A stretch of 64,000 nucleotides of DNA, taken from the NCBI GenBank assembly GCA_023374025.1, contig SIJG01000066.1, positions 372,001 to 436,000 of the forward strand, in the 5' to 3' direction. Within the stretch, counting starts at the first letter, position 1. Each line of letters opens with the position of its first letter. Below, one piece after another: positions 1-12,144 of the stretch. The stretch comes from Heterodera schachtii (Eukaryota; Nematoda; Chromadorea; Rhabditida; Heteroderidae). The position numbers and the translations under genes were made by a program. The notes beneath the pieces were generated by a model. It was not told the origin of the DNA, ran no database searches, and saw only the letters and a list, made by a program, of their open reading frames with translations.

Positions 1-2520
1 AAGCGACAAATTTCACGAAATGATAAGTTATTGAAGAACATTCTAACAATTAATAGCAGGGCCCGAATTTGTCTTTTTTTCATGTTTTTTTTTGCGAAAT
101 TTATATTGCATAAAATGCTCAAGAATAGCTTTTTACTTTTTTTTCAAACAATGCGAGTCTTTAGCACATAAAAAATATTGGACTTTTGGCCCATAAAAGA
201 ATATTTATTTTCGGATTTTAGTAATTTCTGGCACTTATTTTTGCGATTTTTTTAAATAATTTTTTTCTATAAAAATAACTTTTATTGGTCTCAGGTTTTG
301 GCAATTAAATTAATTTATTTAAAAAAATATGTTAATTAAAATTAAAATATCTTAAATCATTATAAATAAATATTAAGGTCTTACAAGAAAAGCATGGAAA
401 AAAATTAACTCAACTTTGTCCGCTCTCTAGCCCATCTTTCTCAAGAGAATTTTAAAAAGGACCTAAAAATCTTCATAAAGAGAATTAAAACATTTAAAGT
501 GACACAAATATCTGAAAAATTTTTTCTTAATTTTTATTTATTAAAAAAATATATTGGAAAAGAAAAACAATAAATGAAAGAACAAAAATGATACAGAAAT
601 TTTACCATTAAGACAAACGATGCTGCTGGACTTCAAATGAAGCAAGAAACACATGAGAAATTTATATTCGTGATACTAAATTTTACATATAGTGATGTCT
701 TCATAAATTCTTTAATTGATTCAAAATTTAATTGAAATAAAAAAACTATTGATGCCATTCTCAATAAAGTAAATAAAATATCAATTTTATAATAAATATA
801 TTTATTCAAATAAATTATGTTATAGGTAAATCATTTATATAAAAATTTATTATTTTATCACAATATAATGTGTTATTTTTTAATATTGTTATATTTTCAG
901 GTTTTCATTAAAAATAAAGTAGATAAACTTTCTTGTATTTAATCTATAAAGAAATTTTCATCCAGTAATTTTTTTAAAAATGAAGATTTCTCAGTTATAC
1001 TTAACGATATTTATTAAAAAGGCAAAAGAATTTATTCCTTATCATAATTTAATGAAATTTTTAATGAATTTTATTTTATGTATTTAAAAAAAATAGAGCA
1101 AAAAAAATTTTTTTTTTTTCAATTTTCGATTTTTTAAACAATGAATTCATTATTTAACATTAACATTACAACATTTTTGTTTTTTTACAAAATTTAATAG
1201 GTAAATTACAAAAATTATTATTTTTATATTAGTATATTCTGAATAAAAATGCCATTTTTTGAAGATATTTAGTAATATTTGACTAATTATGCTTAAAATA
1301 TATCATTTTTTATTAAAACGTATTTAAATAGCTCAATATAATTATAATTTTAGTTGTTCTTATTATTGCTTTAAACCTCATTATTGAAATTTTTGGTTAT
1401 TTTGATATTGCTTTACTAAATTATTAGAAAAGAAACTGGAACCTTTTGATTTTTATGTGTTTTGTTTAAAAATTGTACAAAAAACTGACATTTTTTTGTG
1501 AATTATGTTTAAATAGTGAAGATGAAAGTGGTGTGTTGAGAAATATTAAGAAAAATGTTTAAAAAAATTAATTTACACTAAGTTTATTTAAACGAAAATA
1601 TTTCTTAAAATATTTATACTTTATTATAAAAAATAAAATAAAATTGATTAATCTTCATAATGAAGAATTGAAAATTATGGTTTTATTAATTATTAATATT
1701 TTATTTCGTCTATAAGATTTTCAGTGGCGTAGGTGCGATCAATGAAGTCAATTTTGGGGGATGGTTCAGAAACTCATATTTTGTTTTTTTGTAAATAATA
1801 TTAATAATGAATAATAAAAGCTAAATGAAAAAATAATAATTAAAAATAAACCATTTTTAACTTTATATATTAACTCAAAATTACTAAAAAAAATTACATT
1901 ATAATTAATTTTAAAAGAATTTTCAAAATTTATAATGCTAAAGTAAATAAAAATTTTATTTTAAAGAAATCAAATTAATTTGGTTTTAAAATAGAATAAA
2001 TATCAAAAAAAATTTATATTTTTGTATATTCAAAAGAATACAATAAATGAGAAAATTCAAATAATACGTTGTTCATGCAAATTCTGCTTCAAAAAAGTAG
2101 AATTACCAAAATAAAACGAAAAAACAAAGTTCGGAATAAAGACATTTAAATGAGTAAATTCAAAAAAATATTGAAAAAGAATAAATGTATCTGCATTTGT
2201 ATTTTAATAAGTAATAAAAATTTAGATCATAAGTTTTATTTATTTTATTTTATACCTAAATTTTAAATAATGTTGAACAATAAACAATAATGATTAAAAC
2301 TATTAATTAAAGTTTTTTTACATTTTTGACCAAACGGCCATTTACAGAGAAAATTCGCCATGTGAATAAATAAATAAATAACTGCCAAAAAATATTTTGA
2401 AAAGTATAATTTATAAAAATGCAAAGAATAAATAAAAACTGAAATAAAAAAATTGATAAAAAAATTTACATTATTTGTTAAAAAATGACTAGGCACTTAG
2501 TTTTTGAAGGATATCAATAT

Positions 2521-2650
2521 TAATAAGCAATTTATAAAAATAAAATTTGTTTTATTTGTTTTTTTAAGATTTATTTATTAGCAATATTCTTTAAAAAAGA
2601 AATATAAACTATAGTATCTATTAAAAAATAAACAAATTAAATAATAAATA
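2521..2650 (+). repeat. Dispersed AT-rich repeat, copy 1
   Basis: This segment resembles 22121-22250 in the same orientation. Both read through a shared order of short blocks (a T-run, a TTTATTTATTA block, then ATATAAACTATA and a TCTAT block). The match is diverged, with indels, so it is probably an old interspersed repeat. Confidence 0.45.
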
Positions 2651-4560
2651 GTCTACTTTTTAAATTTAATAAAAAAGTTTGTCAGTTTAAAAATTTTTCA
2701 TATTTTTTTTATTCTTTCATTCGGTTCATTCCATAATAAAAAGAGTTAAAAAGAAAATTCATCACAATTTATATGGTTGGGTGATAACTTCTTGGCCCCA
2801 AGAAAAATGATTAACATTTTGTCGTTGGTTAATTAAAAAATTGATTTATATTTATTTTTTTTTAAATAAATTAATCTGGATTATGAATTTTTAAAAGATA
2901 ATTAAAATATCTAATGAAAAAGAGCTTATAAAAATATATCAAAATTCCTGTTTCTAAATTTTTTAAGTGCATATAAATTAGGTCTGAGTATTTGTACAAT
3001 ATGACGGTGTAACAAATACCACCTGTATTTTCTAGATAAGTGACAAATGAAATAATTTCAAAAGTGCACATACAAATTGGGCCGATGAAATCAAATTTTT
3101 GCAAAATTAAATATTTAATCAAATATTTAAATTAATAAATTTAACATACTTTATGTGGTGATGAATATAATCTAAAAATTTGTAATATTATTTCATTTTT
3201 CATATGCATATTCATAATCGTTAATTTTAATAAATTTCTTAATAAGTAAAGCAGTTACCTAGCAAAAAACAAAATTACTTTTAATTTTTTCTAATTAAAA
3301 AATATAATTAATAAACAAAAGAAATTATGCTGACCAAATAAATTAAATTACAAAAAAATTACAGTATTTAAATTATTTTAACTATGGAATTTGAATACTT
3401 AAATAAACCAACTAATAGAATTGTTTAACGGTAAAAAGTTAAAAAATTTCAAAATCATTAAATTTTTGTTTTTAATAATTAAATGGTAATACCAAAAAAA
3501 GGCACAAAAAATCATATAACAAAAGTGTAAAGTTCAAAAATTAATTATATAGACAAAGATATAATGATAATTTTCAATTAATTACAAATTTATCTAGCCG
3601 CTGCGTTCCAGCACAAATGGATCATAGGGGAAGAAGCATCGATAGAATTTAATAAAATGAAAAAAAGAAATATATTTTTTAACTTTCTTTTAAATATAAT
3701 TTTAAGAAATAATAAATAAACTTTTAAAAATAAAAAATGAATTCAGTTAAATGTATAATTCTAGTCTTGAAAAATTTAGGAAACTTTTCAAATTATGATA
3801 ATAAAATACATAAGATTTAAAATACCTAAACTGAATCGTGAATGGAATAATTCTTTTACTTTGATAAATTTATAAAACATAGTTGTGCTAATTAATTTTT
3901 CTTTTAACATTGTAAAAGATAAAAAATAATTATTCCTTAATTTCGCTTTAAGTTATAAAAAAATAATATATTTTTGAAAACATTATTTGACAAGTGAAAG
4001 TGCAAAACTCACTTAATAAATATGAACAAATATTTCTCAAGAAAGAATAATAGTCAAAATGATAAAATGGCTAAGAATGGCAAAGAATTAAAAATTTAAA
4101 TTAAATTTTTAAACTATCTTCTAATTTAATTTATTCTTAATTTGTTTTTTCATACATTTTTGCTTGTAACTTTTATTATTTTATTAAATTTTTTTGAAAA
4201 ATACTAATTGAAAAATTTTTATTTAATATTCTCTCGTTCTCGAGAAAAGTTAGAGATGAATAATGTTTATTGAGAATCTGAATACATATTTACATGTTAT
4301 TACTCGAATAATATTGATTTGAAATACATCTTTTTAGTTTTTTTATTATTATTAAACACTAAGAATAATTATAAAAATAATAATTTAACAAATATTAATG
4401 ATACTTTTTTACTAAACAAAATTACAACAAATTCATTTTTTAAATAAATATTATTACAAAAAAAGATAGAAAGGCTGATGAAATGAATTTTTTAAATTAA
4501 ATGTAGCAATATTTAACCAAATATTTCTCATTCTAAGATACTAGGAATAAATAATTCCAA

Positions 4561-4650
4561 AACAATTAAATACAAAAGCTTTATTATATGCATTAACTAA
4601 AGAGAAAATGTGCCATTGATAATTTATATTAACATGGAAATCAAAAGCAT
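4561..4650 (+). repeat. Dispersed AT-rich repeat, copy 1
   Basis: About 90 bp resemble 26705-26800 in the same orientation: both contain TTATTATATGCA, an AAAGA-rich block, AATGTGC, ATTGA and ATCAAAAG in the same order. It is an old interspersed repeat of unknown type. Confidence 0.5.
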
Positions 4651-5449
4651 ATAAACCAATGAGTAAAGCGAAATGTTTTCGAGCGATCTTAGCATGATTT
4701 AAATTAATTATATTTAATGGACTAACTAAAAAAGTCTTAAATTCGAGAATAAAGACTAAATATTTATATAATAAATGATATCAATTTATAAAATTATGTA
4801 GATATAAGAATGAAAAAAAAAATCAGAAACCCTTTAAAACAATTTCAAAAAATATTTTGCTTGGAAAAAAAATAAATAATTAAATGACAAAAAAATAAAT
4901 CAAACTATAAATAATTAAATTTAAAAAAATTCAACTTGTAAAGGAATATCTAAAAATAAGCAACATAGGAATATTTGACTCTTTAAATAATGCAGCTTTT
5001 GAAGTTAAATTAAATAGTTGCAAAAACTGAATTTATTAAATATTAGCTAAAAATTCATATTTATTTGATTATTTTTTTATAGATTTGTAGAAAAATTTTA
5101 CAGGTTGAGCATACTAATTGTAAATATCTTTTTTTAATTCAAAAATTAAAAATCAGAAATAATTTGGATTTTATTTATTGTATCTATTTCCGCATTATTT
5201 CATTATATTATTCAGAATTCTAAAATTAATAAAAATATGCGGAGATTTATAAAAACTTTAAAGATAAAATGAAAGAATTAATTTTCTTTTAATTTGATTG
5301 TTTAAATTTTTGTATTTATCAATATAATTATAATTTTTTAATTCTTAATAATGTTAATATCTTTTGTTTGCACAATTTTTTTTTATGTTTTTTCGTTTAT
5401 TTTAAAATTATTTTTCGTAAATTATAAATAAATACAATTGATTATTGGT

Positions 5450-6600
5450 ATTTTTCTTTTATATTTTTGAATAATATCTTTTTGCTCATAACTATAAAAA
5501 AGCGCTGCTGCTCGGGTTAGCAAAAGTCATTCGTTTATCATTTTTCTTATCAATTAAGAATTTAAAATATAATTAATATTTTCTTTAAAAGTAAAATAAA
5601 AGATTCAATTTTATTTCAGTGTAATTTTTCCAATTGATTTTTTATATAAACTAAGATTATTTATCAATATAATTGAAATATTAATTTAAAAAATATTAAA
5701 TTCAATTATCTTATTTTTTAATATTTATAAACCAATAATTAAATAAATCATAATACATTAGAATTATTACGAATAATATATATATATCGAAACTTTGTTA
5801 CCTGTTAATTTATTATTTTATTTTTTATTGTCTTTTGTTTTTATGAAAATAAAGTTGTGATTTTGGTGTAGAAATTGATTATTAATGTTGGAATTATTTT
5901 ATGATTTGGAAATTTAATTTAAAATAAAAATAGCAAATTAATTGAAATTTAAAAAATTGATTAAACAAGCCTTTCTTTTAAATCTTTTTCTATTTCTTGT
6001 TGACTACTGTACTGCATTATTCAAATACAACTTTGTGCCAGTGAATACTGGTTTTATTATGATAAATAAATAAATTTGTTTATATTTTTAGGAATTAACT
6101 TTAGTATAAGTAAGAATTTTATTTTTTGATTCATTTACATTTATGAAAAATATTAATTTTTGTTAATTTTTTGTTTGCTTATTTGTAAGTAATTTTTTTT
6201 AATTTGCATTTAGGATTTTCAGTTTTAATAAAATATTTATATTCTTTATTCGTTAATTAAATCATTTATTTTCTTAATATTTTTCCTATTAAGACAGAAA
6301 ATAATTATACCTGCTTCTTTTAGTGTTTGATAATACCATTTTCTTTTTAAAGATAATTAATTATTTTTTAAATTTAAAAAAAAGTCTATTATAAAGGTCA
6401 CTTATGTAAAATTTAATTGAGTTTTAGGATTACATAAAAATAAGATTATTATTAGTTCTAAAACAAAAATGTAGTGTAATATCAGTACATATGTATGTGA
6501 CATATGACTATTGGAAGTAATTTATATAATTATATTTATAAAACTTATATAATTGCAGCTTTGTCGGTCTTCAAATGGTTTTTCTTTCCTATTTTATTAT
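5450..6600 (+). repeat. Dispersed repeat shared with the right end of the window
   Basis: The first 140 bp match 62225-62385, including a GC-containing block around CTCGGGTTAGCAAAA. The part from about 5675 to 5975 matches 63048-63345, and weaker similarity (CAGCTTTGTCG) reaches about 6575. Between these blocks the right-hand copy carries about 650 bp that this copy lacks. No coding capacity is evident, so the class is unknown. Confidence 0.7.
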
Positions 6601-7794
6601 TAATATGTGCTAAAATAAAATATGATTTTGTTTTTAAGATGAACAAATTATTTTTAATGTTGAAAACATATGAAAAAGGAAAACATTTATTATTATTTAA
6701 TTATTTCAGGCTTTCAAATAAACTTTTGAAATATTTATAAAAAGAATATTATCCTTTTATAGAATTTCCAAATTTAAAAAGTTAAATTAAAAAATGATAA
6801 GGATAATGAATTGACTTTTCATTTGCGTTCAATGCATTTAAATTTGATAAAAATAAAATTACAGCAGTTTAAAAATGTTTATTAATTTTCCGCTTTTTGA
6901 AGATTAAAATAATATAATAAAATATTACAATTGTTTAAATTTTAGAATTTTCTAATGCGCTTTGTTACTAATATAAAATAGATAAATTAAAATATAGAAG
7001 AAATTAAAGAATTTTTAAGTTTTACGTTTAATCCTTTTTAAAAAATAAATAAAATCAAATTATATAAATTCACAAATACAACTTTTAATTCAAACTGAAA
7101 ATTTAAAAATGATAAATGATTATTTAGTTATTTTTTATTAATTGTCTAAAATAAATTAATTCGATTCTATATTAATTCAATACCTTAAATTATCAATGGG
7201 TTATTATAAATAATTGATATTTTCAATTTTTGTGCTTTGTTTATTTTCATCAATTTTATTTGAGTGCTAAATAAATGACAATAATAAGAGAATATATTAG
7301 GCAATGAAGTGGTTTATATTTATAAGAATTTTTATTAATTGTTTTCTATATTACATTAATAACAATTATTAATGATGAAAAAATGAATTAATTAATCAGT
7401 ATATCTTTTTTTTTATATTCAGTCGAAAAATTAATTACTGAATAAAGTAAAAATAAATATCAAGATATATTTTAATTAATCAAAAATATATTTTATGGAA
7501 TAACTATTTTAATATGCATTATTTATAAAAAAATAAATAAACTTTTTTTAATCCTAGACCTCCACACTCTTAGCGTTCTCATCTACGTCATCATGATTAA
7601 AAATAAAACCAAATATCAATTATAAAAAAAATAATAACATTAAAAACAAAGATTTTAATAATTGTTAATAAACAACAGATTCACACGCAAACAATATAAA
7701 TGATTAAGCAAAATATATTACAAAATAATTCTGAAATATTATTATTTATGAGTTTTAAAATGAATTCTTTTAAAAATTAAATAAAACTATAATG

Positions 7795-7965
7795 TAGATT
7801 TGAATAATCCTACTTATAATCAATCTTTTTTTTTAATATTGCACCATTTTTTATATTTTAAAATTATTTTAACTAGATTTGGAAATCCTACTTATGATCA
7901 TTCCAATATATTGCACCATTTTTAATATAAAAACAAATTTATTGAGTAGATTTGGCTAATTCTAC
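7795..7965 (+). repeat. Degenerate tandem repeat, about three units
   Basis: A unit of roughly 75-80 bp is repeated: each begins with TAGATTTG, continues with a CTACTT block, and the first two share TATTGCACCATTTTT. The third unit is partial. It lies about 200 bp upstream of the gene at 8179. Confidence 0.6.
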
Positions 7966-8002
7966 TTTTTGATTATTATTATTGTAATAAATATTTAGTT
8001 CG

Positions 8003-8010
8003 TATATAAG
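8003..8010 (+). promoter_or_regulatory. Possible TATA-like box
   Basis: TATATAAG lies about 170 bp upstream of the ATG of the secreted-protein gene. In DNA this AT-rich the motif occurs often by chance, so only its position argues for a promoter. Confidence 0.2.
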
Positions 8011-8458
8011 GCTCTGTAATTTTCCATCTTTTCATTTTAATATTTTTATTTATGAATATAATATCTCTTTTTAAATAGATTGAGACTAATTAATTTAGAA
8101 ATTTTTTAAAATAATCTTATTAAAAAATAATGATTAATGGGTTTTTAATTCTTTTACCATTTTTAAAGAAAAATAATAATGTTCTATTCTTTTTTTATAA
8201 TACCCTTTCTTACTATTGCTCATCATTTTCTTATTCCATTTTCAAATGCAAATCCATCGGTGAGTTAAATTCATTAGGTAAACAATTTTTTAATCCATTT
8301 TAATTAATAGATTGAGGACAAAATGCTAATTGCATTTATGAAAGATCACCAAGGAACGCAAATGAGTGAATATTCAATGCAAAAATACGAAGCTTATCTT
8401 GGCATTGTGTTTTTTATGAGAAAGAATTGGCAATGTGTCAAAATGAGGAAGAAATTTG

Positions 8459-8952
8459 GTGGGCGATCATTTCGTCATTGATCGTTTCGTCACTGTTCCG
8501 TTTGTCACTGAGATAAATTTAAAAAAAAAGGTTTGGCCACATTGCTGTACAAGGGGGGTCGGCCACCAGGGTCCCCGTACGACGTACGATTGGCCGAGCG
8601 TGGAGGGGCGGAGAGTCAGGACTGAATTTACCACGATTTTTTTGTGAAAGCTTTGCGACTCACCCAACACTAGTGCTGCTCGGGACCGAAAATCCCGAGA
8701 CTTGACCTCGAGACTGAGACTCTCGATCAGTCGAGACTGAGACTCTCGATCAGCATTACCTCGAAACATCATGTACCTATTTCTTTTGAAACTTTATACA
8801 TATGAAAGCTTTTGTTTATTAAAATAAATTAGTTTATTTTTTAAGTTTAAAATCTGCCAAACAATTTTAAGAAAATTTTTTCGGTGACGAACTGATCAGT
8901 GACGAAATGATCAGAGACGAAAGGATCTGTGACGCAATTATAGGGAGAGAGC
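8459..8952. mobile_element. Non-autonomous foldback-like insertion in exon 2
   Basis: The insert is flanked by AATTTG (8453-8458 and 8953-8958). Removing element plus one duplicate (500 bp) brings the two halves of exon 2 into one frame and restores similarity to module 2, which fixes the boundaries. The left side (8464-8508) carries three 15-bp units like GATCATTTCGTCACT. The right side (8884-8936) carries the same unit about three times in inverted orientation. The middle is unusually GC-rich. No transposase frame is present. The extreme ends do not form a clean inverted repeat, so the superfamily is open. Confidence 0.75.
8708..8753 (+). repeat. Perfect 23-bp tandem duplication
   Basis: The unit TCGAGACTGAGACTCTCGATCAG style of sequence occurs twice head to tail (8708-8730 and 8731-8753). 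It lies inside the exon-2 insertion and is itself partly self-complementary. A CTCGGG / CCCGAG inverted pair lies just upstream (8679-8701). Confidence 0.85.
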
Positions 8953-10270
8953 AATTTGAAGAATATGAACGGACAGAATGTCAAAAATAACGAAAATATT
9001 TGGACATTTTGTACGAATATTTGTACAGAGAATACGTCGGAATTCCAACAATGAAGCCAAAATTTATATTTAAATATAAAAGTGAAATTGATTGTCCAAT
9101 AGTTTATGCAGTGAATTCTCTCGTCCAAATTTCGCAATTTTATTTTAAATCATTTTGGACTAAACATCATAGATATAACTTTGATATGTATTTTTATAAA
9201 CCTATTTTGTTGAATCAAAAAAGATTAAATTATGAATATGAATTAAAATTGGAAAATGAAAAAGAAAAGCCAATTAATGAAATAATTTTGCAATTGGCAA
9301 TTGACACAGCAAATGAATGGCAAACAAATGAAAATTTAGAAGGAATAATGCAACAAAATTTTAAAGAATATTTAGAGGAAATGTTTAAAAAAGCGGAAGA
9401 AAGGGCCAAAGAAACCCGTGGTTTTTGGACTGCCAATGAAATTAATGATGATGACAAACATTTTATAATTATGGAATCGAAATTCGAAAATAGATGGACA
9501 TGGGTGAGACTTAGAACATTTAAATAGTAATTAATACAAGATTTAGACTGAAGATGCTTTCTTTTTGGAATTTGTCAACGGATTAACGACAAATTCAGCG
9601 AAATCTTTAGAAATGACTGATGAATATTCAAAGCATAAATACGATACCCATCTTGGCGTTGTGTATTTGATGCGAGAGAATTGGCAATGTGAAAAAATTA
9701 GGAAGGAATTTAAAGAAGAATGCCAAAAATATCGCAAATATTTGCACATTTTGTACGAATATTTATTCCGTCTATATGTTGAAGGTTTTATTTTAAATTA
9801 AAGATTTTAAATATTGAAAATATATTTAAGGTAAAAGCAATGAAAAGGCCCATAAATTATCAGCAGTTAAGCCAATTTTTGCTTATAGTTACAGAGGTCA
9901 TCAGTTGAAAATAATTTACTTCATCAAAACATTGAATGATATTTCGAAATGTTTTTGGGAAGCGGAGGATACATTGATGGAAAACAAAAATTGTCGGAAG
10001 ACTGTTTTAGTAAATGAGACAGAATTGAATTATGAAATTAAAGAGGAAGAAATTTGGTTGAATAAATTTAAACAAAACGAAGCCGATCTTCGACAAGAAT
10101 TTGAGGAAAAAATGCAAAAAGTGTATGAAAAAACGAAACAAAATGCCAAGGAAGAAAAGGCAAAATTGGAAAAAGCAATTGAAAATGCAGCAGGTTTTTA
10201 TGAAAAACAATGTCTGAGATCTAATTATAATGCCAAATTTGGCATTTTCGATTCGTCACCATTTGCATAA

Positions 10271-11238
10271 TTTATTTTGTTGCACCAAACCAGTGTTTAT
10301 TATTAGATCATTTACAATTTCTTATTTTTAGGCATTTCAATAACATTGGGGGTTAGTTAAGCTAACAAATTTTACTAAATTCTAAGATTTTTTCAATTTT
10401 AGATTAAATTAAATTTTGATATGCTCATTAAGCATGTTTCTGTCTTCATTTTCCTTTTATTTTTCGATTTTGTTTTGCAATTTTTATTTTCAATTATCAC
10501 TTTTATTCTTTCTGTCTACACTTTTGCTTTTCCCTTCACAGTTATAAATTTCATTAAATATATTAAAATAAAATTTGATTTCATTTCAAAATTTTCATTT
10601 CATTTTTCAAAGCAGAACATTCTAAAAAATTCAACTGTCTCAAGTTGATCGTCGTTTATTGACTAAAAATAATAAATTTTGTGATCATGTGACAGAAATT
10701 ATTTAAAAATATCGGATTAAGCCCAATTGTAAATCGGGTAAAAAGTGTTTTCTTTCCCGGATGAAAGAATTTAAAAAAAATTGTTCTTATATTTTTAATG
10801 AATTTACTAATTATGAAATGAAAATTGGCCTTTTTTGTGAAAATGTTAACAAATCAAAACGAAATTACAAAAAAATTTCCGGCGGTGCCATCGGCACCGC
10901 CGGACCCTCTCCCCTCGCCCATTTTCCAAAAGTTTTTTGGAAAAATTTTAAAAAATCTAGTTTTTTGATCACGAATGATTAAAACTTACGACTTGCTAAT
11001 TTCCTCCCAAAATTGTAAAAAGCGATAATGGGAGACGGAAAATATAAATTTAATACATTTTTGATCGAATAAACTGAAAAAATAACTGGTTTAAAGAAAT
11101 TTTGTAAAATGTTCTTATTTTTGACCCTAAAATCTTATTTTTTGGCCTTGGTGTTCTTATTTTGTAAATTTTGAGATAGAAACCCTGATTTATATGCATA
11201 AATTTCGACTCTGTGTTAAGGTTTATTCAAATATTTAT
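10271..11238. other. Intergenic, AT-rich with one GC hairpin
   Basis: There is no recognisable gene. A 75-codon frame (10421-10648) is Phe/Ile-rich translation of a T-rich stretch, without homology I can name. The one clear structure is the GC palindrome at 10879-10903. Confidence 0.5.
10879..10903. repeat. Perfect 11-bp GC-rich inverted repeat
   Basis: CCGGCGGTGCC and GGCACCGCCGG are separated by three bases (ATC), giving a strong hairpin in an AT-rich setting. Related GC blocks occur at 29427-29453, 60615-60646 and, weaker, 14447-14536. It may be the hallmark of a small dispersed element. A terminator role is not suggested by context. Confidence 0.75.
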
Positions 11239-11413
11239 TGCTCTCTCTCTCTTTCTCTCTTCCTTTTTTTCACTTTCACTTTCATTCTCTCATGCTTCGT
11301 CTCTCTTCCTTCTCTCTCTCTCGTTCTCTCCCTTTTTTCTCTTTCTTTCTTTATTTCCTCCTCTCTTATTTTCTCTATTTCTCTCTCTCCTTTTTTCTTT
11401 CTCTCTTTTACCG
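11239..11413 (+). repeat. Polypyrimidine (CT-rich) tract
   Basis: About 175 bp consist almost wholly of C and T, with CTCT runs and poly-T. Open frames across it translate to Ser/Leu/Phe (or Arg/Lys/Glu on the minus strand) low-complexity peptides and are not genes. It ends abruptly at a GC-richer block (CCGCGGACGG). Confidence 0.85.
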
Positions 11414-11638
11414 CGGACGGACATTTGGCCTAATTCCAGACAGAAGGAAAAAGTTTCGGAACAAAATTTATTTTCATAGTTTCGAAATAACAGAGATACA
11501 TAATTGCTGGACACCAGCTGCTTTAGACATCCAATTTCCGATATTTTTGGTCCTCGGAAGGCTATGCTTGCTGAACCATAGAACAAGATTTATCTAGTGT
11601 TCTTCCCCGATTCTCTGGTAAAGAAAAGTCGGGGAGTA
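11414..11638. other. Unassigned block of near-balanced composition
   Basis: About 225 bp between the polypyrimidine tract and the MITE have a more balanced base composition than the surroundings. I recognise no protein or RNA gene in it. It may be part of an older element into which the MITE inserted. Confidence 0.3.
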
Positions 11639-11644
11639 GATAGC

Positions 11645-11944
11645 AGTAGTTACACATACCGACTTGTCGTCAGTGCGCGAAGTTTTCGCGCACGATCCTA
11701 AAGGTATTGGACCATTTTTAATGTGGAAGTGCATAATTAACGCATGGAAGATAAAATTTGAAAATAATTAAACGTTGGAAGTTGTCACTTTTAAGTAGAA
11801 AAATCATAATTAAAGATTGGAAGATACAATTTTGAAAAAATTAAGGATTAGAAGATACAATTTTTTAAGTTAAAGGGCTCAATACCTTTAGGATCGTGCG
11901 CGAAAACTTCGCGCACTGAAGACAAGTCGGTAGGTTCAACTACT
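11645..11944. mobile_element. 300-bp MITE with hairpin-bearing TIRs
   Basis: Inverted repeats of about 65 bp (near 11645-11711 and 11880-11944) face each other and are flanked by GATAGC at 11639-11644 and 11945-11950. Each arm contains its own palindrome: GTGCGCGAA/TTCGCGCAC with a 3-nt loop (11673-11693 and 11896-11916). The middle is AT-rich and contains GGAAGATA-type repeats. No coding capacity is present. The family is not assigned. Confidence 0.85.
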
Positions 11945-12144
11945 GATAGCAAATCCCCCAACAAGACTTGGGTGGTATCAGTGACTCTTTGACCCTTTAT
12001 TTGGTTGATTGTATTTTTTTGGCATAATGTTTATTTGAATTCGACTCAAATATAATAAATATATATAATTTAAGTTTTAAATACATTCAAAATATTTTTA
12101 CTTTTATATAGTTTAATTTTAGCCGTAACCATTTAATCCTGTGT

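Larger units (their letters stand above)
1..8178. other. AT-rich DNA without a recognised gene
   Basis: The stretch is strongly AT-rich, with homopolymer runs and frequent stops in all frames. Open frames here (for example minus 2263-2496 and 2871-3122, plus 6504-6740) are short, low in complexity and match nothing I know. It holds several short dispersed repeats listed separately. No RNA gene or conserved protein segment was seen. Confidence 0.6.
8179..10270 (+). pseudogene. Two-module putative secreted protein gene, disrupted
   Basis: I recognise no family. Exon 1 (8179-8259) starts at ATG and encodes 27 residues with a hydrophobic signal-peptide-like core. A 51-nt GT-AG intron (8260-8310) leads in phase 0 into exon 2 (8311-9503). 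A 43-nt intron (9504-9546) leads into exon 3 (9547-9784), and a 46-nt intron (9785-9830, acceptor TTTAAG) joins exon 4 (9831-10270) in phase 1. Exons 2 and 3 each open with (I/T)ED and share Y-S-x2-K-Y, L-G-x-V, M-R-x-N-W-Q-C and K-Y-L-x-I-L-Y-E-Y-L, so the gene holds two homologous modules. Exon 4 is Lys/Glu-rich and probably coiled-coil. Two breaks are seen: an insertion after 8458, and a TAA at 8988-8990 where module 2 has a Tyr codon. Frames around 9000, 9565 and 9905 open with TTG, so those are not true starts. The exon model is inferred from the two-module comparison. Confidence 0.7.

Noticed and set aside
10421..10648. 75-codon hydrophobic frame resembling a membrane protein
   Set aside because: Phe/Ile/Leu richness follows from T-rich DNA. 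There are no motifs and no supporting exon structure.
11194..11597. Several overlapping frames over the CT-rich tract (79-119 codons)
   Set aside because: Low-complexity translation of a polypyrimidine tract in three frames, with a mirror image on the other strand.
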